NCBI GenBank assembly: GCA_003586115.2
Contig: QVOM02000034.1
Coordinates: 145,144,517-145,208,516, forward strand
Source of the DNA: Salvator merianae
Lineage: Eukaryota > Chordata > Lepidosauria > Squamata > Teiidae
Direction of reading: 5' to 3'
DNA length: 64,000 bases
Under the pieces are notes generated by a model. The model did no database searches, was not told where the DNA came from, and was given only the letters and a program-made list of their open reading frames with translations. This document shows positions 25,196-36,069 of the stretch, piece by piece (position 1 is the first letter of the stretch; each line of letters begins with the position of its first letter). The position numbers and the translations under genes were made by a program.

Positions 25196-26804
25196 GTGTT
25201 GTCAGCAACATCCTTGTTGAACCACGGCTGTAATTTGATATAAGAAATCTATTGCTTGCTTAATAAAGATAAGATAGTCCCTTATTTAATTGCTTCCCCC
25301 CTCCAAAAAAATAAGAACTCATAGCTGAGCAAAATGAACCTCTTTGATGTTGAGATTTGAACAAAGCAAAATGGAAAGTCTTTTCAACCTTTGGCTTTCA
25401 TTTTGTAAAGGTATAAAAGAGATAAAACACTAGATAGGAGCCGGAATTTTAATGGCCCTACTATTGTTCTTGAGCTTTTCAAAGCCTTGTTAGCTAGTTC
25501 ACTTTTCTCTTAAATCTTCTTTTGAAATAGGTTATCCAGATGGAACCGGGAGTGGAATTTGACTTCTGAAGCCACAAAGTGGTTAATAATTCTGTTACCA
25601 TTATGGATACATGACCCAAAGAGAACCGAAATCTCCTCTGGCTGTGCTAGCTTAAAGGTCTTTTTTTGTTTTTGTTTTTGAAGGCAGAAACAACTGTATC
25701 TTTTTTTTTAAAGTCTTCCAATAACCATTGTTTTTCAAGTGTGTGATTGCATCCACAGTAAAACTTCCAGCAAAGAGACAATCATTTCAGATCCTGTTGT
25801 TCAAGTACTGTGCTAATCAGTTATATTAATCATTTAAACTACTATATTCTTAATCAATTAGACTTGATTAATGTAACATAACTTAATGATAAGAATATAT
25901 ATTTTTTGTCTCCTTTTCAAATAATTCCTGACAGTATAAATTTCTCAGAGTTATCACAGGAGTCTATTTTTAGTTCCAACAGTCGAAAGGTATGTGATGG
26001 ACAATAGCTTGAAATGCTTTTTGAGCTAAAACAAAATTAATAATCATCATTTTTCTTTCTTTCCTTTTCTTTTTTTTTTTTTTTTTTTTTAGCAAAATCC
26101 CACTAAAATTCAGCTTGAGAAGATTTGAAGTCAACAAGAATAAGAAACAAATTGATGTTCTCCAATTGTTGTAGTGAAATAAGACAACATATTATGGGCC
26201 TGAAAGCACCCTTCTGTCATTACTGAAAGCAATATAGCTTATAGAAAATGTCAGGCAAGTACTTTCACTCTTCACTCTTTCCAAACAACTGCAGAGAGCT
26301 TCTCCTTAGGTTTTCTCCTTAGAGGACTGCACGCCTGGAGCTAGTCTACCATCACCAGAAAAATTCCTTTAGAACCTTGCATCCTGGAAGGCTGAAACAA
26401 AAATCAATGCTCTTTTCACCACTAAAGGCTGATTGATTATACCTTTTCTGAAGGTTCTCTTCCAGGGCAATTAACCACACAATATTACATCAAAGGCAGT
26501 TTTTTTTAGTGATGGGAGTACAACAAATAAACTGAATACCACAATCACTGAGAAATTTATTCATAAACATACAGGGATCAAAGAATGGGAAAAAAAATTG
26601 TGTTTTGAAACTATATAGAAACATAAGTTTCATAATTATAGAAAGTGAGGAAGTATTGAATACACTTTTAAATCTATCCTTTGTGCTATCTTATAGACAC
26701 GTGCTGTGAGGGTACAATGGTCTAAACAAAAATGTATTTTTCTTGACAAGACTGAGGGAAACAGAAAAAAGAGAAGAGAACATACAGACTCAAAAGCCTT
26801 TTCA
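25196..26804. other. AT-rich DNA with no recognised gene
   Basis: Includes a long thymine run at about 26070-26090. No coding, RNA or mobile feature was recognised. Confidence 0.5.
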
Positions 26805-27245
26805 CACTTACCTTGTCTGATCTGAGCTAGTGGCCTCTGTCCAGCAAAACCCATTGGTTCAGACTGTGGCAAGGCAGGGTCTGAAGTAGCACTGTTTGCA
26901 TGGTGGTGCTGGCCCAGACCAGTCTCTGCACCAGCCCTGAAGCTCACACAAGCTTTGGGGCTGGCCACTGAGGGCTCCAAAGGACTAGGAATGAAAGATC
27001 CTCGCCTTGGTGCCCCCAGGAAAGCCATTTTGGCACCAGGCTTTTGTGCACCACCAAAATGGGTCTCCCAGTACTCTGGAAAATGGAAGTGTGTCTTCTG
27101 AACACTTTTGTGTTCTGGACTAGGCTAAGTTGGTATGTCAGTAGATCTCAAGGTTGAAGTTTACTGGTAATCCACATCAGGGACCCCCTGATCTGGATTA
27201 TTCTCTGTCCTATGAGGATGGAGGATAGCAGTGAGGAAAGGGCTA
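26805..27245. repeat. Family X repeat, uninterrupted copy
   Basis: Begins with CCTTTTCACACTTACCTTG and contains GGTGGTGCTGGCCCAGACC directly followed by AGTCTCTGCACCAG, then GATCTGGATTATTCTCTGTCC. The order matches 11165-12420 without the 785-bp hAT insertion, so this copy shows the empty site. Non-coding: the 130-residue minus-strand frame is a chance frame in this GC-richer repeat. Confidence 0.6.
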
Positions 27246-27755
27246 TCCTGTTCTAACATGCACAGTGGACACTGTCTGCACTGTGGGGTCTTAGACAGAA
27301 ATATCAGCAGGATACCAGCATTCACACTGAAAATGCTGGTATTCTGCTTCTGATCTTTGTCATGACAGTGGCCAGGAAGTGTCCAGCTGCCGCCATGGTA
27401 ACTGACAATGCCACAATCAGACAGGTTCAGGCATGCTGCACCACGCTAGGTGTTCCCGGTCAAGTTGCGGAGCACAGTTTAGTGTTCCACAGCTAGCTGT
27501 GATCAGGAGCTGTTGAAGTCTGTTCCCAATCCTGGGAGCTTCCACAAAGGGCCTTTCTGCACTTTCTACCTTAGAATGGGATTATTATAGTCCAGCTGCT
27601 CCTGGTACAGCTGTGAAGCACTCCATAGCTATACCAGGAGCAGCTGGACTATAATTATCCCATTCTAAGGTAGAAAGTGCAGAAAGGTCCAGTGTGTGGA
27701 GGCGCTTAGCTAATGAGTGTCCCTGATGCTCACAAGCTTAAACTGTGAACAGACC
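27246..27755. repeat. Family Y repeat hosting a long palindrome
   Basis: Carries family Y landmarks including CAGCATTCACACTGAAAATG, CATGACAGTGGCC, TCCCGGTCAAGTTGCGGAGC and a right end TGTGAACAGACC. Near 27467-27490 is an imperfect form of the conserved family Y hairpin. A 142-bp palindrome (27549-27690) interrupts it near the right end. Confidence 0.5.
27549..27690. repeat. 142-bp near-perfect palindrome
   Basis: Arms 27549-27607 and 27632-27690 pair over 59 positions with only a few mismatches. Each outer end is GGGCCTTTCTGCACTTTC or its inverse (one base differs). The central 24 bases can pair further, leaving a loop of about 8. The end motif matches that of family X, so it may be a minimal deletion derivative of such an element. 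No flanking duplication was found. Confidence 0.75.
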
Positions 27756-27904
27756 TTTAGTGCACTTGCTGGTAAGAAATATCAACACATTCAGACAGGC
27801 CCAAATACTATAGAAATGTCATTGGAAGAGTTATAAGAACTTACTCAAAGGACTTAGTCAAATTATTTAGTACTCCTGGCCATACTTAGGATGTGTATGA
27901 TGTG

Positions 27905-28985
27905 ATTCTATTTTATTTATTTATTTATTTGCATTTTTATCCCACCCTATACCCAAAGGTCTCAGATCTACAGGTGAGGCCCTCCTGGTTGGGTTACAAC
28001 AATTGTAACCCAACAATTGTTGGGTTAGAACAATTAAAACAACAACAACAAAATAAAAGGCGTGCAATAAAACAGTAGCCTAGAAGTAGGGAGGGAAAGC
28101 TGTGCCTTTAGCTAAAGGTAAGGGTAAATAGGTGTGTCTTTATTGCTCTCCTAAAGCTGTAAAGTGAAGAAGCTTGATGCACCTCAAGGGGAAGAGTGTT
28201 CCACAGTCTGGGGTCCACCACTAAAAAGGCCCTATCCCAGGTGCCCACACCTTTAGCTATTGTAGGTGGTGGTACAACCAGGAGGGCCTCACCTGCAGAT
28301 CTTAAGGCACGAGCAGGTTAATATGGGAGAAGACGCTCCTTTAGGTATTTGGGGCCCAAGCCATTTAGGGTCTTATAGGTTAAGGTTAACACCTTGAATT
28401 GGGCTCGGTAGCCAATTGGCAGCCAGTGCAGCTCTTTTAAGACCAGCATGATATGCATCCGACCAGCTGTTCCAGTCAGCAGTCTTGCTGCTGCATTCTG
28501 CACCAGCTGCAGCTTCTGAACCATCTTCAAGGGCAGTCCCATGTAAAGCGTGTTACAATAATCCAATCTGGAAGTTACCAAAGCGTGGATTACTGTGGCC
28601 AGATTATCTCTGGCCAGAAGAGGTCGTAGTTGGCGAATCAGCCGTAGTCGGAGGTATGCATTCTTGGCCACCTCCTCCACCTGAGTTTCAAGGGTAAGCG
28701 TAGAGTCCAAGAGTACATCCAGATTCTGCACCTGTCCTTTTCAGGGCAGAGCAACCCCATCAAGGGCCAGATGCCTTCCAAGTTCATGGAACCGAGACCT
28801 TCTGACACACAGTACCTCCATCTTGTCTGGATTCAGCTTCAATGTATTGGCCCTCATCCAGCCCATTACTGTTTCCAAGTACCTGTCCAACACTGCAACC
28901 ACCTGTCCTAAAACCACCCTTACATAAAAGCTTAGTGCTGCCATCAGGGGAATTTGAATTTTGAGCTGCCACTCTTCCAGTCTTT
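27905..28985 (-). mobile_element. 5'-truncated L2-type LINE
   Basis: The 3' half of a CR1/L2-superfamily LINE on the minus strand. Its decayed ORF2 spans about 28960-28108, followed by a trailer ending in an AAAT-rich tail (plus-strand TTTA repeats at 27912-27930). 5' truncation near 28980 and an A-rich simple-repeat tail are typical of target-primed reverse transcription. The same trailer style (ATCCCACCCTAT...CTCAGATC) recurs in fragments near 30.9, 32.1, 55.9 and 57.2 kb. Confidence 0.88.
28108..28960 (-). pseudogene. L2-type LINE ORF2, C-terminal part
   Basis: One minus-strand frame carries the end of the reverse transcriptase and the C-terminal region. In order it shows VMGWMRANTLKLNPDKMEVL, LLDSTLTLETQVEEV, HALVTSRLDYCNTLYMGLP, LLTGTAGRMHIMLVLKELHW, GYRAQFKVLTLTYKTLNGLG, then VVDPRLWNTLPLEVHQ and RRAIKTHLFTLTFS, ending at TAA (28108-28110). 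These blocks are characteristic of the L2 clade. The frame is kept throughout, with two in-frame stops (after GVALP near 28739 and at 28318-28320 after RLLPY). The catalytic YADD region is upstream and lost or scrambled by truncation, so no enzyme can be made. Confidence 0.88.
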
Positions 28986-29777
28986 GCTAATCATTGTCAT
29001 CTACTAGAACACAGTGCTGGACGTATGTTCTTTTAAAACAGGCATCGAGTGTGGGATGGAAGTGCTAACAAGAAAGCACCACAAAGATCAGAAAGACAGT
29101 TAGAGAGACAACACCAAAAGGACAATTCACCAAATTATAATTAGTTCACTTCTGTTCACACTGGCTGCAAGGATCAGAAATCTTGACTGTTTCCACACAT
29201 GATGTTAACCCATGCCAAGAGATGGTCTACTGGTCTTCCCTCTATAAATTAGTGTGGAATAGGGGAGCTCTGCCCACTGGTCACAGACCTTTACACACAT
29301 GGTGCGGCATAAAGAAGGCTAGGGTAACATGGTGCCTATAGACCAATGACATTACCAACAGACCATGACACTGAGGTTTCATTTTGGGACCACTGCAGGA
29401 TATGCCACCCAAATGCCTTCTCCGGAACTCCAAAGACCAGGAACTTCCATTCTTGGCCTTTGGAGTCCTGTACCAGCTCTGAAGCTGGCACAGCTTTAAC
29501 AGTTGCTGGTAGGGGCTGGTGAAGGACAAGCTGTGCTGCCCTGTCCTGGGATTGTTCAGGTAATCAAAAAGTTCTTGGCCTTTGGAAGCTGAACACTAGT
29601 TCCAAGGACTGGGCCCAACCTTTGGAGCTGGTGGCCAGGGCTGCAGTAGCACAGGCCATCCAAAATGCAATTGACCCATTCCTGCTCTACCAGCAAGCTA
29701 GCATGGGACAAGTTACCTATCCTGGAAAGAAGCATCCCACTTTGTTCCGGAATAAGGTGGGAGTTCAGAAATGGCAT
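28986..29777. other. No recognised gene; decayed repeats likely
   Basis: Mixed composition with motifs like those of TIR repeats (CATTTCTGC, GACCAGTG) but no border. Short frames occur on both strands and no domain was recognised. Confidence 0.4.
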
Positions 29778-30195
29778 TTGGGCATTTCTGCATGGGCCTT
29801 TAATCTGGATTAAGGGCCCATGTAGTTCACATGTAGGCCTCTATATCCTCATGTTAATATGGATTTCAAAAGCCCCACCCCCTTCTTGTTCAGCTCTATC
29901 TGCATGAGCTAGACTGTGATCCAGATTAAAGAGACCTTAATCCGGATCACTGGGAGACCTATTTAATTGGGTCTGTGAAGTGACCAGTGCAGCCCTGATT
30001 TCAAAAGTGGGAGGCATGCAGAAGGCATACCTCCTATGTTTGGGACTACTGGGGAGGCTGCCTTTCAGCAGTGTGCCAGAGCACCCCCCAGAGGCCTTGA
30101 GGCTAGGTACAGATAATGCTGATCCCACCCATGCCTGCCAATGATCTGGATCAGTGGGGACTTGCCTCAGGTGAATGCAGAAAGGGCCTTTGTCT
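29778..30195. repeat. Family X repeat copy
   Basis: Starts GGGCATTTCTGCATGGGC, followed by TTTAATCTGGATTAAGGGCC and CACATGTAGGCCTC, and ends CAGGTGAATGCAGAAAGGGC. The ends are inverted relatives. The same ordered motifs occur at 38868-39385, so these are two copies of one subfamily. Non-coding; no certain target duplication. Confidence 0.6.
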
Positions 30196-30644
30196 GTATA
30201 TGACTCCTTGGGTATGTGGATATCTGTGTTTAAGTCTTTGTGATTTGGGGTCCCTCTTTATAGATCAAAACATAGCTAGAGACATTCTGAAAAGGCAAGC
30301 ACCCTGTGGAATAAACAAAATAGGACCTTCTAGGACAATTTCTTCTTGCAAGGAAGGGGGGAAAGGCTTTTGCTAAACAAAGGGAGAACAGAAAACCAAA
30401 ACAATGGCTAAATTTGCATCTGATTCCTTCAAAACATCTGGATACTGATATTTCCAGTTTTCTGGTAAAATGAAAAAAAAGAGGTGATTCGGGATGAACC
30501 TAGACATTCTTGAAGCAAGATGTTTGAACTTACCAGCAAATAGAGCTAAATATTACAGTACACGTGTGTAGGGTGTGCTTGAAGTATGGCTAACAAGATA
30601 GAATTAACACAATATAAAAGGCTTGCAGCAGCATCTTTTATTCT
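30196..30644. other. No recognised gene
   Basis: AT-rich sequence, nothing recognised. Confidence 0.5.
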
Positions 30645-30752
30645 AGATTATATCCCAGAATAGGGGCCTGCTGTCCGCATGTTAGTGCAGACTATAGCAG
30701 GTTCTGGCGGGGCAGAGAGCAGAGCCCTAAACCAGGATACAGAAAGGGCCTA
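30645..30752. repeat. Family P palindromic repeat
   Basis: Carries ATCCCAGAATAGGGGCCTGC and GTTAGTGCAGACTATAGCAGG, shared with 33548-33680 and 37360-37490. It ends near CAGAAAGGGCC, again the family X end motif. Short and non-coding. Confidence 0.45.
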
Positions 30753-30904
30753 ACACGGATGCCTTCTGTTACTAGTAGCCATTTTCTTTCCTCATTAAGT
30801 TGCACAACTTTCTAGCTCAGGAACTATTGTAAATTGCGAGTGGAGAATGGTATAATGTGCAATATAACAGCATGTTATTAGTTACATTATGTTACTTGTT
30901 ATCT

Positions 30905-30990
30905 TATTTGAATGTTCATTTTGACAGTCCTGAGACCTTTGGGTGTAGGGCAGGTTAGAAATATAAATACATGCATATGTACATACCTAC
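30905..30990 (+). mobile_element. L2-type LINE 3'-end fragment
   Basis: CCTGAGACCTTTGGGTGTAG, GGCAGG and GAAATATAAATACATGC resemble the L2-like 3' end consensus (CTGAGACC...GGGTATAGGGCGGGATATAAATA). Only the last part of the element remains. Confidence 0.45.
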
Positions 30991-31111
30991 ATACCAGTTT
31001 ACCCAAACTACTACCTGCCAATCCAGCTGCCATATGCCCAACCCTGTAGTAAGAAAATAGATTTTAGAAAATGCTATTACATGTTAATAAAATACAGGAA
31101 TGGATAAGCAC

Positions 31112-31917
31112 TAGGGGTGTGCACGAAGCTTCGTACCACCCGAATTTCGATCGAATTTCGTGATTTCATTCCCTTCGCATCGAATGCGAAGGGCAACAGA
31201 AATCACGAAATCGAATTGCGAAGGTCCCTCAATTTTCGATGCATTTCGGGACCTTCGCAATTTGCCGCTGTCTCATCCCCCTAGGCTGACAGCGCGCGCG
31301 CTGACAGCCTAGGGTGAATCAGGCAGGCAGCGAGCGGAAGAGGAGAAAACTCAAGTTGATTTGTCTTCTCTTCCGCTTGCCGTCTCATCCCCCTAGGCTG
31401 TCAGCACATGTGGGAGATAAAAGAAATCAACAGGAAGGAAGGGAGAGATTCCCTTCCCGGTGATTTCTCTGCTCTCCCGCCAGCTCTCTGATTTACCCCA
31501 CTCTGTCAGCGCGCATGCTGACAAGAGTAGGGTGAATCAGACAGCCGGCGGGAGACGAGAGAAATCAACAGGAAGGAAGGGAGAGATTCCCTTCCCGGTG
31601 ATTTCTCTCGTCTCCTGCCGGCTCTCTGATTTACCCTACTCTGTCAGCGCGCGTGCTGACAGAGTAGGGTGAATCAGGGAGCCAGCAGCGAGCGGAAGAG
31701 GAGAAAAACTCAATGCGAAAAAAAGACCTTCGCCGCAAAGGTCTTTCCTTCGCGTTGAGTTTTCTCCGTTTCCGATGGGTCCCGTCGCTGCGAAGATTTT
31801 CGCATCGGAAACGAAAAGCGCCCTTTTCGCACCTCTCGTTTTCGAGCGAAAACGAAGCCCCGGTGCTTCGCAGGGCTGCGAAGCGAAGAAGGGAAATTGC
31901 CTTCGTGCACATCCCTA
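31112..31917. mobile_element. Foldback hAT element, F1b (806 bp)
   Basis: Starts TAGGGGTGTGCACGAAGC and ends CTTCGTGCACATCCCTA, giving inverted ends of about 17 bp. It is flanked by an exact 8-bp duplication ATAAGCAC (31104-31111 and 31918-31925). The subterminal region has a perfect 15-bp hairpin (31214-31228 with 31248-31262). The core alternates forward and inverted GC-rich modules built around TAGGCTGACAGCGCGC-like palindromes and gaaggaAGGGAGAGATTCCCTTCC-like palindromes. CpG is dense. No transposase is encoded; the roughly 70-105 residue frames are by-products. Its closest relative lies only about 320 bp downstream. Confidence 0.92.
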
Positions 31918-31925
31918 ATAAGCAC

Positions 31926-32231
31926 TGCCTCTGCTACATGCTTCCTTTTCTTTTCATTTTGACCAAGCTCAGAAGGAAAGGCAATAGGCAAAAACATGGA
32001 TCATTTTGTCAGAACAGCTGGCTGAAATAACTGTTCCCACAGAATAAACCTCAATACAGCTCAAGGCACATCAAGAGAGACGGTGGGAGGGTTGTATTTT
32101 AATTATATTTTATATTGCTTATGATTTTTATTACATGTTATCTTGAGGATTTTTATTGAGTATTGTGATCCACCCTGAGCAATTTTGATGAAGGGTTGAA
32201 AATATTTAGGCCTCAAGAAACAAAAGATAAA
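31926..32231 (+). mobile_element. Spacer with an L2-type LINE 3' fragment
   Basis: Between two F1b elements. From about 32090 the plus strand reads GAGAGACGGTGGGAGGG, then ATTGTGATCCACCCTGAGC and GAAGGGTTGAAAATATTTA. This resembles an L2-like 3' end (GTGATCCGCCCTGAGCC...GGAAGGGCGGTATATAAAT). Strongly diverged. Confidence 0.4.
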
Positions 32232-32239
32232 ATTGAGAC

Positions 32240-33061
32240 TAGGGGTGTGCACGAAGTTTCGTGCCACCCAAATGTTCGTCGAATTTCGTGATTTCGTTCC
32301 CTTTGCATCGAATGCGAAGGGCAACAAAGATCACGAAATTCGAATTGCGAAGGTCCCTCAATTTTCGATGGATTTCGGGACCTTCGCAATTCGACGCTGT
32401 CTCATTCCCCTAGGCTGTCAGCGCGCGTGCTGACAGTCTAGGGGAAATGAGAGACAGCGAGCGGGAGAGGAGGGAAATCAATGCGCAGGGAATCCCTCCC
32501 TTCACATTGATTTGCCTCCCTCCCGCTGGCTGCCTGATTCGCCCTACTCTGTCAGCACGCACACTGACAGTCTAGGAGAAATGAGAGACAACGAGTGGGA
32601 GAGGAGGGAAATCAACATGCAGGGAATCCCTCCCTTCACGTTGATTTGCCTCCCTCCCGCTGGCTGCCTGATTTACCCTACTCTGTCAGCAGGGGCAGAG
32701 TAGGGTAAATCAGGTAGCCAGCAGGAGGGAAGGAAATCAACGCGAAGGGAGGGATTCCCTTCGTGTTGATTTCCCTCCCTCCCGCTGGCTGTCTCTCATT
32801 CCCCCTAGTCTGTCAGTCGCACGCGCACACTGACAGACTGGAGGGGGAATGAGAGAGAGGCGAGTGCCATCGGAAACAGAGAAATCAAGGCGAAGGATCT
32901 TTCCTTTGCCTTGATTTCTCTGCTTCCGGTCGCGGTGAAAAACTTTGCCACGAAGACGAAGGGCTTCATTTTCGCACATATTTTTTCGTGCGAAAACAAA
33001 GCCCCATAGCTTCGCAGGAATGCAAAGCGAAAGGGGAAAAGTGCCTTCGTGCACACCCCTA
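32240..33061. mobile_element. Foldback hAT element, F1b (822 bp)
   Basis: Starts TAGGGGTGTGCACGAAGT and ends CTTCGTGCACACCCCTA. Both sides carry the exact 8-bp sequence ATTGAGAC (32232-32239 and 33062-33069). It shares the terminal and subterminal regions with 31112-31917 but has a different number and arrangement of the inverted core modules. These are units centred on GTCAGCGCGCGTGCTGAC-like palindromes alternating with GAGAGGAGGGAAATCAA-type units and their inverses. CpG-rich, non-coding and non-autonomous. Confidence 0.92.
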
Positions 33062-33069
33062 ATTGAGAC

Positions 33070-33547
33070 TGATCATTTTCACTTTTGTATAACTCCTAAG
33101 TTCACCAAAGGTAATAGGGCAATACTGACCACTCAGCCTATAAAAGAGATGGCCAGTTGGATGCCTTTTTAGAAAATAATATTTAATCCAACCACCAGTA
33201 AGGAAGGGAGAAAATGTAGAAGAAGACGCCTACAAAATGGTATTCCAAAAAAAACTCAAAGCAGGGTTGTTTTGTTTCAAGCTTGAAACAGAACCCATTT
33301 TAGGAATGCTCTATTTCAGGTTCAAAACATTTTGCACATCCCTTACTGATGTTGCCATTCTCACTGCTATAGCAAATTTATTATGCAATTTACAGTAACC
33401 AGTATTAGTAATCATGGAACACTTGTATGTAATCACCAGAAGACAAACCAAGCTGCAGCAAACAATACATCTGTCATACTGGCATGTATACAAATTTGAA
33501 AATCACAGAAACAATAGTAAACACTGGACCTTAGTATATCTCATTAT
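33070..33547. other. No gene; possible decayed F1-type end
   Basis: At about 33310-33343 the sequence TTTCAGGTTCAAAACATTTT followed by GCACATCCCTTA resembles the right end of an F1-type element, but no matching left end or duplication was found. The rest is featureless. Confidence 0.4.
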
Positions 33548-33680
33548 AGGAATTTGCTGTCTGCATGCTAATGCAGACTATGAGCGAGCCCCACCTAGGG
33601 GCTACTATAATCTGCATTAGCATGTGAATGGCAGGTCCCCATTTCAGAATATAATCTGGAATAAGTCCTGATGCAGAACA
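33548..33680. repeat. Family P palindromic repeat
   Basis: TGCTGTCTGCATGCTAATGC and its inverse GCATTAGCATGTGAATGGCA bracket a short centre containing CCCCACCTAGGGGC. Related to 30645-30752 and 37360-37490. Non-coding. Confidence 0.5.
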
Positions 33681-34074
33681 GGTAGGCATTTGGATTTGGG
33701 CAGAACACATTAGGGTCTTGCCTACTTCTGCGTTGCCTACTTGCGTACTGCTGCATCAGTAAGGAGGCCCAGAGGCCCCGCAGACAGCCATGGTGCATGG
33801 AGTGTGGGGAACAAACACCTGCCCTTACAGTCACGGGCCGCTGCTGAATCATAGGTTGAGTTTAGCCACTGAAGAAGATAATTGTAATTTGTTTACAAAT
33901 GCCAGAGACGTATATGCCCCACTCAGAAAAAAACAATGAAACCATGTAAACTCTAACCAATAGGAACATAATCAGTGCAAGTCAATGTGAAAAATCTACA
34001 AGAAACCTTAGAAAATGGTTGTTGGAGCAATCATAACTTTCAAAATGATTTGACAAAACAGGACTTGGACTGTT
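33681..34074. other. No recognised gene
   Basis: Mixed sequence with no recognisable coding or mobile feature. Confidence 0.45.
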
Positions 34075-34532
34075 TTCAGATGGTGCCTGAATATATCACT
34101 ATTTAGCAATATTTCAGAATACAGTGATTCTGGAATAATCACTTGTTGCCCAGATGCCCGAGCAACACTGCAGAAAAAAGTGGAGGCACTTTCCAGTATT
34201 GTGATTGCTCTGGCAACAGACATGCAGAGATTTTCATTCCCAGAAGGGCATGATTACTACTACCCTGCCACTGTTTTCAGCTGAGTTTGGCCCTGCACAT
34301 GGGCAGTGGTCATTCCCAAGATTGTGTATTGCACAAGCAAGTGTTCAAGCAGTAAATACTCTCACTTTTTACATAAAACCCAGGTTCAGCTGATTTTCTT
34401 GCAATAATGTTATTGCAGGATGTCACCCCAGTATCCCAGGTCTAAGTTGGGATTTCTATGGACACATGTGGAGATCCCAACATAACTCCAAGATAATCCC
34501 GGGTTTTACAATCTGTCCGGATGAAGCCCCAG
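34075..34532. repeat. Family Q repeat copy
   Basis: Left end CTGTTTTCAGATGGTGCC; internal GTGGTCATTCCCAAGATTG, TTGCAATAATGTTATTGCAG, and an inverted pair around GTTGGGATTTCTATGG and GAGATCCCAACATAAC; right end ACAATCTGTCCGGATGAAG. Matches 23440-23878 in order. Non-coding. Confidence 0.5.
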
Positions 34533-35323
34533 TTTTCCTGTGAGGGTGAGACAAGGCCCACTTTAAGGCAGCATTTTGATTCAGCCTCAAAATAGCTGAA
34601 ACAAATCATTTTGCAATCAAGTTGTTTTGACTAAAATGTTTTGCACACCTCTACTTTTCACTGCTTGCCTACTTGTATGGAGATGTATTTAGAATCCGAT
34701 GTGAACCAGTACCACTTAATTAACATGTGCACATTTTATATAAATCTGTGTTTTCTTGTTTTCTTTTGATATGTGTTCTTTTTTTTGTGATGATGTGTAT
34801 CTGTGTTATGGGAGCATATGAAACACACACTTATAAAAAAAAAACCCTTCATCGTGCAATTCTAGATTTTCCTTGGGAAAACCAGGATTCCCTGACATTA
34901 GCTCTCCTATGAATCTCACAAGATGGAAGGGGCAAGAGGACGACAGAGAGAAATTGTCATCCCTTAGAGCAGATTCTGCCAACGTGGTGGCTTCCAGATA
35001 ACGGCATGGCAGCACGCTTTCTAGTGGCTACAGAACACCTGCTAAATACTAAGTGGGAAACAACTACTTTGCATAAAAGCCCTTAGCGTTTACAGGATTG
35101 AATAGGAATTAGTAGAATTCATTATTTGGTGCATCAGAGGAGTTTTACAGCACCTGAAATCACTATAAAGCTTTTTGTTTGTTTGGCAAGTTACCATGGT
35201 TGAGCATGGATAGTCATGATAATACTCTTCCCCTCTAACCCTACTTGATTCATAACCGTTACATTCGATTTGTTCCTCTAAAGGAGGTAAACTGCATTAC
35301 CCAAGGATATGATCACTACATGA

Positions 35324-35325
<2 letters not shown>
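34533..35325. other. No gene; one F1-like end
   Basis: GACTAAAATGTTTTGCACACCTCTA near 34630-34653 resembles an F1-type right end without a partner. The remainder is featureless AT-rich DNA. Confidence 0.4.

Positions 35326-35366
<41 letters not shown>
35326..35366. repeat. (AT)n microsatellite
   Basis: An alternating AT run of about 36 bases, continued by ACACACATATATGG. A simple tandem repeat likely to vary in length between individuals. Confidence 0.95.
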
Positions 35367-35375
<9 letters not shown>

Positions 35376-36069
35376 TGGTGTGCATTTATAATTTGGAATT
35401 TATTTTTGAAAATCTGTTCTTCCATTAAAACAAAAACAAAATAACATAGTGCTAGGCAGTACTCTGAGAAGGGAAAATGTTTTTCGGCATAGGACCCTCA
35501 TCCATTTTCTTTAATAGTCAAAACAAAATGAATATAGTACTTAAAGTAATAGGCTTTAAAATGTTTCCTGAGATGAAGTTGTGTATCCACTTCAAAGCAT
35601 TTAATTCAGCACTGTATTGTTAGAAAATGGGAAACAATTTGGACTGAATGTAGACACAAGGTTGTTTGTTCCAGTGTTAAAATGTAATCTGTTACATTAT
35701 TCTGTTATTTGTACCGTCCTGCATATGTTAAATCTGAGATTTCAAATTATTATTTTTTTCCCCCTACCATGCCTTCAGAAATTGGATAGATGGCATATAT
35801 AAAATGCTGTTGCTTGCATTGCATTCCCAAATTGCTCCCCCACCCCAGCTGCTTGCTTTTCCAGGAGACAGAAATGACTGCAAAAAAACAGGAAGCGCAC
35901 AAAGCTGCAAATAATTCAATGAACACAACATTTCTCTTCCCTAGGTAAAATATTTTCTTTTTGGACATGTTACTGAAGCAGGATCTAATCGATATATGCT
36001 GCAAGTTTGTATCTATGTACCAAATGTAGAACAGGGTTCCCACGCAGATTATTCTATCAGCAAGCTGCT
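35367..36069. other. AT-rich DNA with no recognised gene
   Basis: Nothing recognised. The 121-residue minus-strand frame (36115-35750) has no domain and overlaps the following repeat. Confidence 0.5.

Noticed and set aside
29778..30195. Target-site duplications for family X and Y copies.
   Set aside because: Candidate flanks for the copies at 29.8, 44.2, 44.7, 49.3, 54.7 and 59.1 kb do not match convincingly; only 38868-39385 shows a weak 6-of-8 match, so no duplication is claimed.
33310..34653. F1-type right ends at about 33343 and 34653 (GCACATCCCTTA and GCACACCTCTA).
   Set aside because: No matching left ends or 8-bp duplications were found, so complete elements cannot be claimed.
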